Shown one piece after another: positions 56,140-64,000 of a DNA stretch of 64,000 nucleotides. Under the pieces are notes generated by a model. That model did no database searches. It had not been told where the DNA came from and was given only the letters and a program-made list of their open reading frames with translations. This stretch comes from Chrysoperla carnea (lineage: Eukaryota > Arthropoda > Insecta > Neuroptera > Chrysopidae): the NCBI RefSeq assembly GCF_905475395.1, contig NC_058338.1, positions 77,697,435-77,761,434 of the forward strand. The letters are read 5' to 3'. Within the stretch, counting starts at the first letter, position 1; each line of letters begins with the position of its first letter. The position numbers were made by a program, and so were the translations under genes.

Positions 56140-57088
56140 CTTTTAGTCCGGCATAGGATGTTTCAAGAATATTTAGATATATATGTTCTTGATCTGAAAT
56201 TTGTAGGAAGTTCAGTTGGTGAAAAATTCAAATATTTTAAACCTCCTATAGGTGCTTCCAAAGTTTCAGATCGGATCGGATTGGATTTCAGGATTGCTAC
56301 GAAGATGGATTGTATTCTTAGACTGGAAACACTGAGAAAAAAATGAATTTTAAAATTATCAATATAAAAGTCCAAATATTTTAAACCTCCTGGACGCTTA
56401 TTAATTTTATTAACCATCATGATCCCTAAACAACTAGGAAGAATTGATAATCTTCAAAGCTTCTGATTAAATTTTCATATTTTTTATAAAAATTCGAACA
56501 ATTCCGACTGGATTATTTCTACGAAGATGGATTATTTTAAAAACAATGTTTTGGAATAACTTCGCAGGATTATTTATAGTTAAAAAGGAAGTTCTAGGGT
56601 TTTATTGATAGGGTCTTAATTTAAACAGTTCGACATGATTTAAGTAGGTCCACATGAGCATTTTCATCTCTAAAAACATACACATCTACTATTGGTTAAA
56701 AATCGATATTATTAGTGTCCCAGTAGTCCAGCCTTAATCGGATATAGAAAATAAAAGGTAACAAGGAAGGATCAAGACAAATTTCGAAAGTTAAAAATAC
56801 AAATAAAACTTATCTTTATTTTAAATTAATTAATTTTAAAAATAAACTATACAATAATATTTATTTTCTTATTTTACAAAACTCTGCGGTTACTTTATTA
56901 TTATAATTATATTGTAAAGCTGCGGTTACACTGAAATCAAAAACCGACAATAGTTGCATAATCGTGATAATAAGTAGCTTAATGTGAGACTAAATTAAGT
57001 ATGTTTGTCTCATGCAAACAATAATAATTTGTGATACTTAACTATCGGACTTATAAAAATAAAATAGATTAAATACAAAGTACATATT
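56140..57088. other. Intergenic, no gene seen; small internal repeats
   Basis: AAATATTTTAAACCTCC occurs twice (56229 and 56370). CTACGAAGATGGATT occurs at about 56298 and 56520. Together with matching inverse words near 56180-56420 they suggest an old repeat. Its 3' part should contain the thymidylate synthase 3' UTR. Confidence 0.45.
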
Positions 57089-62963
<5,875 letters not shown>

Positions 62964-64000
62964 TTTTTTTTTTTAGTTAAACGTCTTTTATGTATTTAGG
63001 ATTTAAGTAATAAATGTTTATAATTTTAGAATTAAATGAAATATTTATAGTACTTATAGTTAGTTATACAGCTATGATGAACGTATGATAATCAATGATT
63101 TTGCCGCGCGAATTGGATGGGTCCTTTCAGCGACACGAACTATGCGTGTGTTTCCTAATTTTATCAGTATTCTTGAAAAAAATTAATTTACTTTTTTCAA
63201 TACTAATATTTTCTTCTAATAAAAAATAGCACATTTAATAGCCAGGTCGTAATTTTAGTCAGATTATAATATCTCTTTCAAAGAAAGGTCCAAAACTATT
63301 TCAACCCGTATTAATTCAAGCCATCTGATAAACTTGGAGCAAAGACTATATTTTACCGATATATTCTCTGACTTGGAGTGAGTTATCAATGGAGTTTTAT
63401 ATGGTTTTTAGTAGCTCGTTGATAGTCGGCCTACAAAGTGTTTACAAGATATGGAATGTGTCCAGATGTCCAAAAGATGTTCCGTAAATTACATAGTTCA
63501 TATGCGTTATGCTCAACACAAACACCCTATTTTTTACGTGTCTGCAAATGAATTAAATCAATGAATGCTCCCATCGGCAAATTTTAAAAGTTTTTATGGA
63601 GTTGATTATTTGTCCTATAAGGTCAAGAAGATAATCCTCGTAATTTTTTATGTAATTATTTTTATACAAATCTTTATCCACAATTAAAAAATTTTTGTTT
63701 TATAAATAATTGCTTAAAGCAGGAAATGCAACTAATTTGAACCAGTCATGGACAGGAACATTCAGGATAATGCATTGATGGTAAGTTTTCGATTATTATT
63801 TGCTACTTTAGTAATTTTAGACCATATTAAATTTCTGCAAATAAGAAGAGCCAAGGATAACACGAATTCACAGAATACATTAAATAACTTGGCATAATAC
63901 GAAATATTGTTTAACGATCGTCAATAAAATACGATAAATTATTTATGATGGTAATGGTAGTAATGGTACCACAGACTTACATTAAAAAGCAGCACTTTCT
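62964..64000. other. 5' flank of thymidylate synthase; nothing further seen
   Basis: The TS promoter should lie directly above 62963. The rest, to the window end, is A/T-rich, with no coding frame, tRNA or repeat partner that I could support. Confidence 0.5.

Overview
This window looks like nuclear DNA of an insect or at least an arthropod. It is AT-rich, its genes are cut by many short GT-AG introns, and one gene couples a ZAD domain (known almost only from arthropods) to C2H2 zinc fingers. It also holds a eukaryotic tRNA-Pro, insect-type RNase H LINE 3' ends and many small fold-back DNA elements. I cannot assign the order. All exon models below were built by hand from splice signals, reading phase and remembered family alignments. 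The chained exons keep phase and sum to whole codons in every complete model.

Layout: (1) 1-9.3 kb, minus strand: the end of TTC36 (cut by the window edge at its last codons), then HIRA, a histone H3.3 chaperone of nine exons and 889 aa. (2) 10.4-18.0 kb, plus strand: Symplekin, the scaffold of mRNA 3'-end processing, divergent from HIRA. (3) 18-21.8 kb: a gene-poor stretch with at least four MITE-like elements, one with TTAA/piggyBac-type ends. (4) 21.8-23.5 kb, minus: a GIY-YIG nuclease of the LEM-3/ANKLE1 type with several tandem LEM units and no ankyrin repeats. (5) 26-27.8 kb, minus: CCNB1IP1/HEI10, a meiotic crossover RING protein. (6) 30.2-34.2 kb, minus: a ZNF839-like zinc-finger protein. 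(7) 35.4-36.4 kb: decayed SWIM-like and THAP-like relics. (8) 36.8-39.2 kb, plus: an ING1/2-type PHD protein. (9) 39.6 kb, minus: tRNA-Pro(UGG). (10) 44.0-49.7 kb, minus: RASSF8. (11) 51.2-55.8 kb, minus: a ZAD protein with ten C2H2 fingers. (12) 57.1-63.0 kb, minus: thymidylate synthase.

These are ordinary single-copy housekeeping and regulatory genes, not an operon or cluster. Four act in chromatin or in DNA/RNA processing (HIRA, Symplekin, ING, HEI10), but I see no evidence that they are co-regulated. The most unusual items are the tandem-LEM nuclease with a fossil repeat unit upstream, a palindromic MITE family sitting about 90-155 bp upstream of two different start codons, a 1.2 kb fold-back element in a thymidylate synthase intron, and a LINE insertion 10 bases from a HIRA splice acceptor. 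I found no CRISPR array, operon or intact LTR/retroviral element.
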